64,000 nt of DNA, taken from positions 222,987 through 286,986 of the forward strand of contig DAIMZL010000001.1 in assembly GCA_036733965.1 (NCBI GenBank). The letters are read 5' to 3'. The position numbers and the translations under genes were made by a program. The notes beneath the pieces were generated by a model that saw only the letters and a program-made list of their open reading frames with translations, was not told the DNA's origin and searched no databases. How positions within the stretch are numbered: the first letter of the stretch is position 1; each line of letters begins with the position of its first letter. Positions 25,763-34,360 of the stretch are shown here, piece after piece. The stretch is from JAEXOD01 sp937930275. Its GTDB lineage: Bacteria; Bacteroidota; Ignavibacteria; Ignavibacteriales; Melioribacteraceae.

Positions 25763-26857
25763 TTATTTGTTTATTAATCCGCCTGCAAGTACATAACCAT
25801 CTTTATCATAAATTACTAACGACTGTCCCGGTGTTATAGATAGCTTTGGCTCTAAAAATTCCAACACTATTTCTTCTTCAGTGCTTAAAATAACTTTTGC
25901 TTTAGTAACTACATCTTTATACCGTATTTTTGCAAAAACTGTTTCTTCTTTATTTAATAAAGCAGTACTTACATAATTTATTTCATTTGCAGTAACTTTA
26001 GCGGCAAGTAAATCCTCTTTATCTCCGACAAATATCTTATTGTTTTGAAAGTCTATTTCTGTTACATACGCCGGTTTTCCAAAAGTAACTCCAAGCCCTT
26101 TTCGTTGTCCGATTGTATAAAACGGAATTCCTTTATGTTTCCCTACAACTTTTCCCTTATATACTAAATCTCCTTCCTTAATCTGTTTAATTATTTCAGG
26201 TGATCGTTCATTTAAAAATCTGTGGTAGTTATTATCTGCTACAAAACAGATTTCTTGGCTGTCCGGTTTTTTTGCCGTTCTTAATTTGTATTTATCAGCA
26301 AGGGTTCTAACTTCCTCTTTTGTAAAATCGGCAAGAGGAAAAATTGTTCTACTTAAACTTTCTTGAGTTAATCCCCATAATGCATATGATTGATCTTTAT
26401 TGCTATCAAGACCTGTTTTTAATTTATATCTTCCGTGTTGTTCATCGAAAACTACTTTTGCATAATGTCCGGTTGCAACATATTTTGCATCTAAGCTATC
26501 TGCTTTTAAAAGTAATTCTTCCCATTTTATTTTTCTGTTACAAATTACACACGGATTCGGAGTTCTTCCTTTTAAATATTCGTCAACAAAATTATCAATA
26601 ACTTCACGTTCAAAACTCTCTGTAAAATCAAATGTATAATGTGGAATTCCCAACTTGTTGGCTACGCTTTTGGCATCAAAAATTGCATCTAACGAGCAAC
26701 ATCCGCTTTCGTGTTTCGGAGCACCGCCTACTTCCATAAAGCCCCAAGTTTTCATGGTAACGCCAATAACTTCAAATCCTTGTTCTACTAACAATGCTGC
26801 TGCAACTGAAGAATCAACTCCGCCGCTCATGGCAATTATTACTCTTTTATCGTTCAA
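25763..26857 (-). CDS. mnmA: tRNA-specific 2-thiouridylase
   Basis: A 364 aa ATP-dependent enzyme that thiolates U34 of Lys, Glu and Gln tRNAs. The PP-loop is SGGVDSSVAA near the start. The catalytic cysteines are in PNPCVICNRKIKW (near 103) and DSQEICFV (near 202). The central domain and C-terminal beta barrel (SITPGQSLVIYD) are complete. An extra CCSLDAIFDA segment near residue 53 is a variation seen in many bacteria. It lies 40 bases downstream of acpS and 66 bases upstream of the HNH gene. Confidence 0.96.
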   Translation of the reverse strand: MNDKRVIIAMSGGVDSSVAAALLVEQGFEVIGVTMKTWGFMEVGGAPKHESGCCSLDAIFDAKSVANKLGIPHYTFDFTESFEREVIDNFVDEYLKGRTPNPCVICNRKIKWEELLLKADSLDAKYVATGHYAKVVFDEQHGRYKLKTGLDSNKDQSYALWGLTQESLSRTIFPLADFTKEEVRTLADKYKLRTAKKPDSQEICFVADNNYHRFLNERSPEIIKQIKEGDLVYKGKVVGKHKGIPFYTIGQRKGLGVTFGKPAYVTEIDFQNNKIFVGDKEDLLAAKVTANEINYVSTALLNKEETVFAKIRYKDVVTKAKVILSTEEEIVLEFLEPKLSITPGQSLVIYDKDGYVLAGGLINK

Positions 26858-26897
26858 TTGTATCCTTTCTTTTATTGCTTAAACAACTATTTTGCAA

Positions 26898-27281
26898 TTA
26901 TGGTTTTAATTTATAAAATAAAACTGCATAACTAACAACATAATTGTCAGAATGACTTAGTGAAATTTGTAAATCCTTCTCTTTTCCTAAAAACTCACCC
27001 ATTTTACCATAAATATTTGTTTTAGGTGTACCGTCCGGTTCATTATATATCTCCATATCCTGCCAACTAAAACCGTTTAATTTACTTGCCGAAAATGCTT
27101 TGATTATAGCTTCTTTAGCGGCAAAACGTGCTGCATAGTGTTGAAATTTGTTTTTTTTAGACTCACAATATTCTATTTCCGTCTTAGTAAAAATTTTGTT
27201 AATAAATAAATTACCAAATCGATCAATACTTTTTGTTATTCTGTCAATTTCAATTATGTCAATTCCTACACCTATAATCAT
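26898..27281 (-). CDS. acpS: Holo-[acyl-carrier-protein] synthase
   Basis: A protein of about 127 aa that transfers the phosphopantetheine arm from CoA to acyl carrier protein. It starts with MIIGVGIDIIEIDRI (conserved magnesium-binding Asp) and holds ARFAAKEAIIKAF with the catalytic Glu/Lys, then ISLSHSDNYVVSYAV near the end. The reading frame is open for another 30 codons upstream, but those lie inside the ggt gene and have no family similarity. The ATG at 27281 is one base after the ggt stop. The normal length of AcpS is 120-130 aa, which supports this start. Confidence 0.94.
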   Translation of the reverse strand: MIIGVGIDIIEIDRITKSIDRFGNLFINKIFTKTEIEYCESKKNKFQHYAARFAAKEAIIKAFSASKLNGFSWQDMEIYNEPDGTPKTNIYGKMGEFLGKEKDLQISLSHSDNYVVSYAVLFYKLKP

Positions 27282-27282
27282 T

Positions 27283-28965
27283 TTAGTATCCCATCGCTTT
27301 GCCGAATCCTCTTGGATCTGTGGCACCAAAAAACATTTGACTTTTATAATCGTACATAATTCCTTCAGCACGTCCTAAAGATGTTTCTTCACCAAATTTA
27401 TGTCCCATTGATTTTAGAATAAGTTCAACATCTTTAACTATTGAACGAGGTTCATACTCTATTAAATCCGGAAACCACTGGTGATGTATCCTTGGAGCAT
27501 CAATTGCTTCACTAATGTTCATATCAAATTCTAAAACATTTAATAAAACCTGCAAAACAACAGTTATTATTGTAGAGCCTCCGGGTGAACCAATCGATAA
27601 AAATGGTTTATTATCTTTTAGAACAATTGTAGGAGTCATTGAACTTAGCATCCTTTTACCGGGTTGAATTGAATTTGCTTCATTACCCAAAAGACCAAAT
27701 TGATTTGGTTCTCCCGGTTTCGCACTAAAATCATCCATTTCGTTATTCATTAAAAAACCTGCACCTTCCACAAGCATTTTATTCCCATAGGATGAATTTA
27801 ATGTTACTGTAGCACTTACAACAATTCCGTTTTTATCCATCACGTTATAATGAGTAGTCTCTTTACTCTCGTTATCGCTAAAAGTGCCAGGTAAAATATT
27901 TTCTGAACTTGTTGCAGTGTTATTAATTTTATGAAAAATTTCAGCCGCATAATTTTTGGATAGCAACTTATCTTTTGGAACCTTAACAAAATCTTCGTCT
28001 CCTAAGAATTTAGATCTATCGGCATAAACATACTTTAGGGTTTCAATTAACTTATGGTCATAACTGCTGCTTCCCCAATCCGGTTTGTCAATTTTGAAGT
28101 TTGATAAAATGTTTAATGCCTGATTTAATGCAATACCTCCTGAGGACGGCGGAGGCATAGAAACGATAGTATATCCTTTGTATTCACCTATTATAGGGTT
28201 CCTTTCAATCGGTTTATACATTAATAAATCTTCTATTGAAAAACATCCTTTATATTTTTCGGATTGCTTAACTAATAATTCGGCTGTTTCTCCTTCGTAA
28301 AATCCAGAAATCCCTTTTTCTTTTATCAATCTTAAAGTCTTTGCTAAATCTTTTTGAATAAGCAAAAAATCTTCATTTATTTTTTTTCCGTTATCCGTAA
28401 AAATATTTTTAGAATATTCGTTTTTATTAAAAGATTCATTGTACTGGTTAATAGAGTTAGCTAATCTGTACCCGACTTTAATTCCGTTTTCTGCCAAATC
28501 AATAGCCGGTTGAATTACTTCGCTTAACGGGAGTGATCCGTACTTCTCTAATGCATAAATTAATCCGGCAACCGATCCGGGTATACCGCTGGATGTCATT
28601 CCTGTTTGACTTAACTTTTTAATAAAATTTCCGTTTTCATCTAAAAACATATCTTTGTGAGCTTTTAGAGGTGCTTTTTCTCTAAAATCAATAGTCGTAT
28701 TTTCACCGTTCGGCAAATGAATTACGAAAAACCCGCCACCGCCTATGTTTCCTGCTGCAGGATAAGTAACGGCTAATGCAAAACCAACTGCTACGGCAGC
28801 ATCTACTGCATTGCCTCCTTTTTTCAATATTTCAACGCCTACTTCGGTTGCAAAAGAACTTGCGGAAACAACCATTCCGTTTTTCCCTCTTTCCGGTTCT
28901 ACCGCCGCACTTATTGTTATTGTTATTATTAAAAATATACAGAGTACTTTAGAATAAATCGACAT
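27283..28965 (-). CDS. ggt: Gamma-glutamyltransferase
   Basis: A 560 aa exported N-terminal nucleophile hydrolase that cleaves glutathione and other gamma-glutamyl compounds. It has a signal peptide (about 1-21). The autoprocessing threonine is the first T of ETTHYNVMDKNG (near 370), which splits the chain into large and small subunits. The large-subunit features GGNAVDAAVAVGFALAV and GIPGSVAGL and the small-subunit glycine-rich GSPGGSTI are intact. The upstream MCE gene overlaps its start by 17 bases. It probably feeds periplasmic glutathione breakdown. Confidence 0.95.
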   Translation of the reverse strand: MSIYSKVLCIFLIITITISAAVEPERGKNGMVVSASSFATEVGVEILKKGGNAVDAAVAVGFALAVTYPAAGNIGGGGFFVIHLPNGENTTIDFREKAPLKAHKDMFLDENGNFIKKLSQTGMTSSGIPGSVAGLIYALEKYGSLPLSEVIQPAIDLAENGIKVGYRLANSINQYNESFNKNEYSKNIFTDNGKKINEDFLLIQKDLAKTLRLIKEKGISGFYEGETAELLVKQSEKYKGCFSIEDLLMYKPIERNPIIGEYKGYTIVSMPPPSSGGIALNQALNILSNFKIDKPDWGSSSYDHKLIETLKYVYADRSKFLGDEDFVKVPKDKLLSKNYAAEIFHKINNTATSSENILPGTFSDNESKETTHYNVMDKNGIVVSATVTLNSSYGNKMLVEGAGFLMNNEMDDFSAKPGEPNQFGLLGNEANSIQPGKRMLSSMTPTIVLKDNKPFLSIGSPGGSTIITVVLQVLLNVLEFDMNISEAIDAPRIHHQWFPDLIEYEPRSIVKDVELILKSMGHKFGEETSLGRAEGIMYDYKSQMFFGATDPRGFGKAMGY

Positions 28966-29851
28966 TTAATCCTTTTCCTTTCAATTGGCTATTCAACTCA
29001 TCAATTAATAAATCAATTTTTTCAAGTGTATCAAGAAGTTTTTTATACGTATCTTCATCATAAAGAAGTTTACCGATATTATTCTTTTTGGCTGTTGTTT
29101 CGTCACTAATTTTATTTAATTTAACCATTAAACTATCAGAATTTTTTAATAGCTTATTCAAATTTTCAATGGATTTGCTGATTTCTTTATCATTATTCGA
29201 AATAAAATTATCGGTATTTTTTACTAATTTATTACTGTTTTCAATTAATGTTGCTATATTATCTTTATTAATATTTATTAATGAATTTATTTTTTGTAAC
29301 ATCTGTCTTGCTTCAACAATTGTTGACTTCAAGTTTGTTTTTAATTCTGCGTCTGTTAAAACCCCGTTAATATTATCAAGCGAAACTTTAACATCTTTAA
29401 TAATAGTAACTAATTCGTCCTGAACCGAACCTAAAGCTGCCATTGCTGTTGAAACATCTCCGGCAAAAGTCCCCTTTTGCGTTTCATTAAAATTCATATA
29501 TTGATCTGAATAGCCGTTTGTAATTTCAACTTTCTTGCCCCCCATTAAATCTAACATCATTATGCTAAATGTTGCGTCCTTTGTAAGTTTTACAGGTGAG
29601 TCAAAAGTTAAATGTACAAGGATAGAATTTTTTTCTAATTTAATATTAGTAACTAAACCTTTTTTTACTCCGTTAATATAAACACCGTCACCAACATTTA
29701 ACCCTGCTACCGAGTTAAATTCGACTGCTAAAGGTTTGGTTTCGCTAAATAAAAATGAGTTTTTAGCCCAACCGATAATCCAAAGGGTAATTAATATACC
29801 TAAAAATACAGTTAGACCAACCTTTAATTCGGTTTTTTTATTATCTCTCAT
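28949..29851 (-). CDS. MlaD/MCE-domain lipid-transport protein
   Basis: A protein of about 300 aa with one N-terminal transmembrane helix (about 10-30) and an MCE domain (about 38-115; VEFNSVAGLNVGDGVYINGVKKG). A long helical coiled-coil region to the C-terminus has several copies of an N-K-L/L-L-K-N pattern. MCE proteins form hexameric barrels or tunnels that carry phospholipids between the membranes. The Met at 29851 has AGGA eight bases upstream and is preferred over Mets at 29857 and 29872. No MlaE/MlaF permease or ATPase genes are adjacent, so partners must be elsewhere. Confidence 0.87.
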   Translation of the reverse strand: MRDNKKTELKVGLTVFLGILITLWIIGWAKNSFLFSETKPLAVEFNSVAGLNVGDGVYINGVKKGLVTNIKLEKNSILVHLTFDSPVKLTKDATFSIMMLDLMGGKKVEITNGYSDQYMNFNETQKGTFAGDVSTAMAALGSVQDELVTIIKDVKVSLDNINGVLTDAELKTNLKSTIVEARQMLQKINSLININKDNIATLIENSNKLVKNTDNFISNNDKEISKSIENLNKLLKNSDSLMVKLNKISDETTAKKNNIGKLLYDEDTYKKLLDTLEKIDLLIDELNSQLKGKGLNVDLF

Positions 29852-31151
29852 CTTCATTTTCCTGGTTATCATTATTATCTAAGATTTTTATTAAAATCTT
29901 ATTTATTCTTTTATTTTCAACTTCTTTTACTGTGAAATTTATGCCGTTATAATCAAATGTCAATCCGACTTCCGGAATTGTTCCCGTGTGAGTAAAAATA
30001 AAACCACCTACAGTGTCATAATCATCGGTCTCGGAAGAAAGATCAATTTCAAGTAATTCGTTAATTTCTGATATTGGCACTTTACCAAGAACTTCATACG
30101 AGTTTTCGGATAATTTAATTATTTCTGTTTCTTCTTTATCGTATTCATCTTTAATATCTCCGACAATTTCTTCAAGTATATCTTCTAAAGATACAAGACC
30201 GGCTGTTCCTCCGTATTCATCAACAACAATTCCGACATGCATATTTTTACTCTGAAATTCATGCATTAAATCACTAATAATTTTTGATTCGGGAATAAAC
30301 ATAGGTTTGCGAGCAATTTTTACAAGCGATATTTCTTCTCTAATTTTTTTATCGGTTAAATATGGAAGTAAATCTTTTGCATAAATGATTCCGATAATAT
30401 TATCCAAGTTCCCTTCAAAAAGAGGAATTCTACTATGACCGGATTCTGTAATTAAATTTATCACTTCTTCAAAAGTAAATTCTGTTGAAATTGCGGCCAT
30501 ATCTACGCGAGGAGTCATAACCTCTCTTGCAGTAACACTTCTGAAAGAAACAATTCCGTCAATAAGTTCTTGTTCTTCTTCTTCAATTGTTCCCGTTTCT
30601 ACGCCAAGACTTGCTAAATCCGTAAATTCGCTGGATAAAATTGCCGTAGATGATTTATCAATTTTAAATTTTGACGTACTTATATTTATTAACTCTGTGA
30701 TTGTTTTTGACAGCGGATATAAAATTATACTTATCCAATATAAAGGAATTGCTACAAATTTAGAAATTGCCGTGCTAAATTTAGAAGCTATTAGTTTGGG
30801 GAATATTTCGCCGAAAATTAGAATAATTATCGTTAATACAATAATTTGAATAGTAACAATAATATTAAAATCCAACCTAAAATTAATAGCCATAGTATAA
30901 GCAAGTTTTACAGATATAACAGATGCCCACACATTAACTAACGTGTTACCTATTAATATTGTTACTAAAAGATTTCTTGGGTTATCTAATAGATAACCCA
31001 AAGCAGAACCGATATATTTATTTCCTTTTTTTATCTCTTTAATTTTTTTTCGGTCAAACGAAAATAATGCAACTTCAGAACCTGAAAAAAAACCTGAGGC
31101 AAGTATTAATACAATTAAAAATAATAATTTATATATAGTTTCGGTATCCAA
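29841..31151 (-). CDS. CNNM/CorC-type transporter (HlyC/CorC family)
   Basis: A 436 aa inner-membrane protein with four hydrophobic segments in the DUF21 (CNNM) domain (about 5-180), a CBS pair (about 205-330; SFRSVTAREVMTPRVDMAAI and IGIIYAKDLLPYL) and a C-terminal CorC/HlyC domain (about 345-425; ISEINELLEIDLSSE, YDTVGGFIF). Members are linked to magnesium or cobalt efflux and resistance; older hemolysin annotations are unreliable. The 3' end overlaps the MCE gene by about 11 bases and 36 bases separate it from ssb. Confidence 0.92.
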   Translation of the reverse strand: MDTETIYKLLFLIVLILASGFFSGSEVALFSFDRKKIKEIKKGNKYIGSALGYLLDNPRNLLVTILIGNTLVNVWASVISVKLAYTMAINFRLDFNIIVTIQIIVLTIIILIFGEIFPKLIASKFSTAISKFVAIPLYWISIILYPLSKTITELINISTSKFKIDKSSTAILSSEFTDLASLGVETGTIEEEEQELIDGIVSFRSVTAREVMTPRVDMAAISTEFTFEEVINLITESGHSRIPLFEGNLDNIIGIIYAKDLLPYLTDKKIREEISLVKIARKPMFIPESKIISDLMHEFQSKNMHVGIVVDEYGGTAGLVSLEDILEEIVGDIKDEYDKEETEIIKLSENSYEVLGKVPISEINELLEIDLSSETDDYDTVGGFIFTHTGTIPEVGLTFDYNGINFTVKEVENKRINKILIKILDNNDNQENEDER

Positions 31152-31187
31152 AAAATATTGTTACCTCAAATTGTTAAACATATCAAA

Positions 31188-31622
31188 TTAAAACGGTAAA
31201 CCGTCATCTGCAGTATTAGTGCTACTCTGCAAATCTGTTTTATATTCAGGTTGAGAATCGCTTAAATTTCCGCTTGTTTCGCCACTTTGTTCTTTAGCTT
31301 CAAGAGGAATAATTTTTTCTGCAATTACTTCGGTAAAATATTTTTTAATTCCGTCTCTATCAGTATATTCACGAATAGACAAACGGCCTTCAACGTATAT
31401 TTTCTTCCCTTTTCTTAATGCTGATTTATAATAATCCGATAGATCGAAAGCAACAACATTAATCCACGTAGTTTCATTCTGCCATTGGTCATCTTTTCCT
31501 TTATAACTGCGAGTAACTGCAATTGAAAAATTTGATACTGATAAATTATTTGGTGTAAAACGTGTTTCGGCGTCTCTTCCCAAATTTCCTATTAACATAA
31601 CTTTGTTTAGTGATGAAGCCAC
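31188..31622 (-). CDS. ssb: Single-stranded DNA-binding protein
   Basis: A 144 aa OB-fold protein that coats single-stranded DNA. The N-terminus reads LNKVMLIGNLGRDAETR after the start, and WINVVAFDLSDYYKSALRKGKKIYVEGRL follows. The linker is Ser/Gln-rich and the last residues are DDGLPF, close to the classic DDDIPF partner-binding tip. The start is GTG (31622), supported by AGAGGTG about six bases upstream. It is co-directional with the corC-type gene; it may have its own promoter inside the upstream gene, which I cannot see. Confidence 0.95.
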   Translation of the reverse strand: MASSLNKVMLIGNLGRDAETRFTPNNLSVSNFSIAVTRSYKGKDDQWQNETTWINVVAFDLSDYYKSALRKGKKIYVEGRLSIREYTDRDGIKKYFTEVIAEKIIPLEAKEQSGETSGNLSDSQPEYKTDLQSSTNTADDGLPF

Positions 31623-31634
31623 TATGCACCTCTT

Positions 31635-34289
31635 TTATTTAATTAAAGATAATTTTAAATTGTAAATTTTGCTATTTATTTTGAAATTTGCAATATAAAT
31701 TCCGGTTGATATCTGATTATTTTCAAATTTAATATTGTATTTACCTGAATTTAACATTCCGTTTTGTAAAACACAAATTTCTTGCCCTAAAATATTAAAT
31801 ATTGTTATTTTTACATCTGCAGTGTTATTAAGTGAAAAACTTAAATTAGTTGAAGCATTAAAAGGATTTGGATAGGCATTTTCAATTTTAAAGTCCATTT
31901 CACCTTTTAAATCTTCTTTAATTTCAGTTAAAGGATTTTCAAAAAAGGATTTAACATTACGGATAACTTTATTAAAACTTGTATCATCTGCAGTCGTTTC
32001 TAACGGGAATGCAAGGTAAACTAATTTACCTTTTTGTAATGAACTACCGAATGTTCCTTCATAAATAATTCCTGCTCCTTTATTGTTTGCATAGTTAAAA
32101 GAACTAATGCTTCCGTTTAAAGGGTCAATAACATCAGGATAATCTTCTGCATATGTCTGCCCTATATTGAACTGCAAAATATCAAAAGAAGCAAATGCTG
32201 TAGTTTTAACAATTGTTGAACTTGCGTTATCCGAGATATATTTTGCCTTTAAATAATTTGCAAAAAAGTTTTTATCGCTTTCTGCTCCTTTCTCATATAA
32301 GTCATATCCAATTTCACTACCGCAAAGAAACAAATTTCCGCCGTTTTCCAGATAGTTTTTTAATAAATCTTGTTCAAAGTCGTCTATAGATTCATCTCCG
32401 CTACTTTCATCTCCTACATACCAAAAAATGCCATAATAATTATTCAAGTTAATGGAATCAAGTTTTAAAGCAGTATTTTTAATTATTTCGAAAGATGCTC
32501 CTGCAGATTTTAAACCAAGTGCGTATGAAATTGCATAAGGATTATTTGGTCCCTGGAAACTTGCACTTCCGATATTTCGATTAAATCCGTCAATAATTAA
32601 ATAATTTTTTGTTGTTTGAGTAGGTGAAACACCAACTGGATTTGACCAATTAGATTCTAAAAGTCCTGATGAACCATTTTTTACAATAGAAATACGGTAA
32701 AATGTAGGTTCAGTCGGCATATCTATTAAAACTGATGAACCTGTAAGACTGTTTTCATCTAATAATGTGTACCAATTTTTACCGTTTACCGAACGATATA
32801 ATCTATATCCCTTTAAATTTGTTGTATCTGCTTTCCATACTAATTTAACTTTGTTCTGAATTTTGAGTGAGCTATATAAATTTATTACAGTTTCGTTGAA
32901 ATCGGGTTCCATTGAATTATATCGGTTAGGTGTATAGGAGCTCAAATCGCTTAATGAATAAGACCAATAAGAAACTGCCCAATCTCTTCCCGATGATTCG
33001 GCAATTCTCAAAGCTCCGTTTTGAGCTCTATTTACATACAATCTAACATGCCCCGACTTTAAAACTGCATCACCGGGTTTTATTTTTGTCCAGTCACTCA
33101 ATTGTGTTGTTATATTTGGCATATATGCAGTGGAGGCGTGATAACTAAGCTGCCAACATCTACTAACATAACCGCTGCAATCTACTCCTACAGCATATGA
33201 AGTAACTCCGCTTGTATGTATATCCCCGGCATAGAAGTTTGAATATGTAATACCGGAATAAAAATCGGCTAAGGTACTAAACCCTCCCCACATATAAGGA
33301 ATTTTAGCGTTCCAACCTTTTATTAAATATCCCGGAGTTTTAACCACATCTCCGTCAGGTGCAGTAATACCGTTTGGTGCTAAGTTTTGAGTCTTGCACA
33401 CATATTTAAAACTTATATAACTATCGGCAATTTTTAATGCATTATTTCTGCTAATTGCTAATCTTGGTTCATTAATTAAACTTAAATCAGTAATTATTTC
33501 TTCTCGGGTTGTAAATTGATCATAATGAACATATTTATTATATTCTTCAGGATAAGCTATTGTATCTTTTGACTTTAGACTTAGTCCGGAAATTTTTAAT
33601 ATTGTAATTTTTTCTGAGTCGCTTAAAAAATGGTAAATGTTTCCTTCAGTATCTAATGAAAATTCATTGGATATTGTAAGATATTTGTTTGTCGGTACTG
33701 AAATTTTATTTAATATTTCGCTTAATTTATTAAGAACAAAAATATTTCGCTCAACAATTAAGGGAATTTGCTGCAAAATTGTCTCAGTTATTAAATAATA
33801 ATTATCATCATTGTCAATACCTATTAAATCAGCAAATGCAATATTATGATTAAATAATTGAACGGTACTAAAATTTTTTGAATCTTCAATGATTAAATTA
33901 CCGTTATCAACTATCACATTTATCTTATTTCCTGAAGCATCGGAATATGCACCGTCGTTACCAAAATAAATATCGTTATTAGCAACTTTAGCAAATATGT
34001 CATTACTATTTGTATTTTTTAGTTGCTTATCGTGTTCGTAAATTACACCATCTGAAAACAATACTTTGCTTAATGTTTTATTTTCAAACTTATAAACATT
34101 TTTTGAATCGTAATTTCTAAGATAAATACTTTTGTTATTTACAAAAAAATCTGAAATTCCATAAATACCGGAGTTTTCAATACGTGGTTTTTCCGGTAAG
34201 TCATTTAAACTAATCTCTAAAATCTTTTCAAATTTCACCTGACCATACAATACACTAACTAAAAACATACATATCGTTAAATATCTCAT
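31635..34289 (-). CDS. Secreted NlpC/P60-like cysteine peptidase with T9SS sorting domain
   Basis: An 884 aa exported protein. It has a signal peptide (about 1-17) and a 300-residue N-terminal beta-rich region. A papain-like NlpC/P60 or CHAP-type domain follows, with catalytic Cys in VDCSGYVSRCW (near 370) and His in LKSGHVRLYV (near 413). Next come a fibronectin-III-like module (KLVWKADTTNLKGYRLYRS), a class-I-glutamine-amidotransferase-like region (YGIFWYVGDES, NYLENGGNLFLCGSEIG) and a C-terminal type A Por/T9SS sorting domain with AYPNPFN. The sorting domain predicts export across the outer membrane and cell-surface attachment. The role (cell-wall or protein digestion) is not known. Confidence 0.75.
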   Translation of the reverse strand: MRYLTICMFLVSVLYGQVKFEKILEISLNDLPEKPRIENSGIYGISDFFVNNKSIYLRNYDSKNVYKFENKTLSKVLFSDGVIYEHDKQLKNTNSNDIFAKVANNDIYFGNDGAYSDASGNKINVIVDNGNLIIEDSKNFSTVQLFNHNIAFADLIGIDNDDNYYLITETILQQIPLIVERNIFVLNKLSEILNKISVPTNKYLTISNEFSLDTEGNIYHFLSDSEKITILKISGLSLKSKDTIAYPEEYNKYVHYDQFTTREEIITDLSLINEPRLAISRNNALKIADSYISFKYVCKTQNLAPNGITAPDGDVVKTPGYLIKGWNAKIPYMWGGFSTLADFYSGITYSNFYAGDIHTSGVTSYAVGVDCSGYVSRCWQLSYHASTAYMPNITTQLSDWTKIKPGDAVLKSGHVRLYVNRAQNGALRIAESSGRDWAVSYWSYSLSDLSSYTPNRYNSMEPDFNETVINLYSSLKIQNKVKLVWKADTTNLKGYRLYRSVNGKNWYTLLDENSLTGSSVLIDMPTEPTFYRISIVKNGSSGLLESNWSNPVGVSPTQTTKNYLIIDGFNRNIGSASFQGPNNPYAISYALGLKSAGASFEIIKNTALKLDSINLNNYYGIFWYVGDESSGDESIDDFEQDLLKNYLENGGNLFLCGSEIGYDLYEKGAESDKNFFANYLKAKYISDNASSTIVKTTAFASFDILQFNIGQTYAEDYPDVIDPLNGSISSFNYANNKGAGIIYEGTFGSSLQKGKLVYLAFPLETTADDTSFNKVIRNVKSFFENPLTEIKEDLKGEMDFKIENAYPNPFNASTNLSFSLNNTADVKITIFNILGQEICVLQNGMLNSGKYNIKFENNQISTGIYIANFKINSKIYNLKLSLIK

Positions 34290-34304
34290 CTTAATCCCTT
34301 TCTA

Positions 34305-34344
34305 ATAATAAAAAACCGGAAGTAATTGTAAACATTCCTTCCGG
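34305..34344 (-). terminator. Rho-independent terminator after the DUF4623 T9SS protein
   Basis: On the minus strand an 11-bp stem with one mismatch (CCGGAAGGAAT / ATTACTTCCGG) and a 7-base loop is followed by TTTTTTATTATT. It lies 17 bases past the stop codon of the gene ending at 34361 and separates it from the next secreted protein. Confidence 0.8.
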
Positions 34345-34360
34345 ATAACACAAATTCCTT

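Noticed and set aside
27282..27371. A 30-residue N-terminal extension of AcpS
   Set aside because: It lies inside the ggt coding region, has no family similarity, and the ATG at 27281 gives the normal AcpS length one base after the ggt stop.
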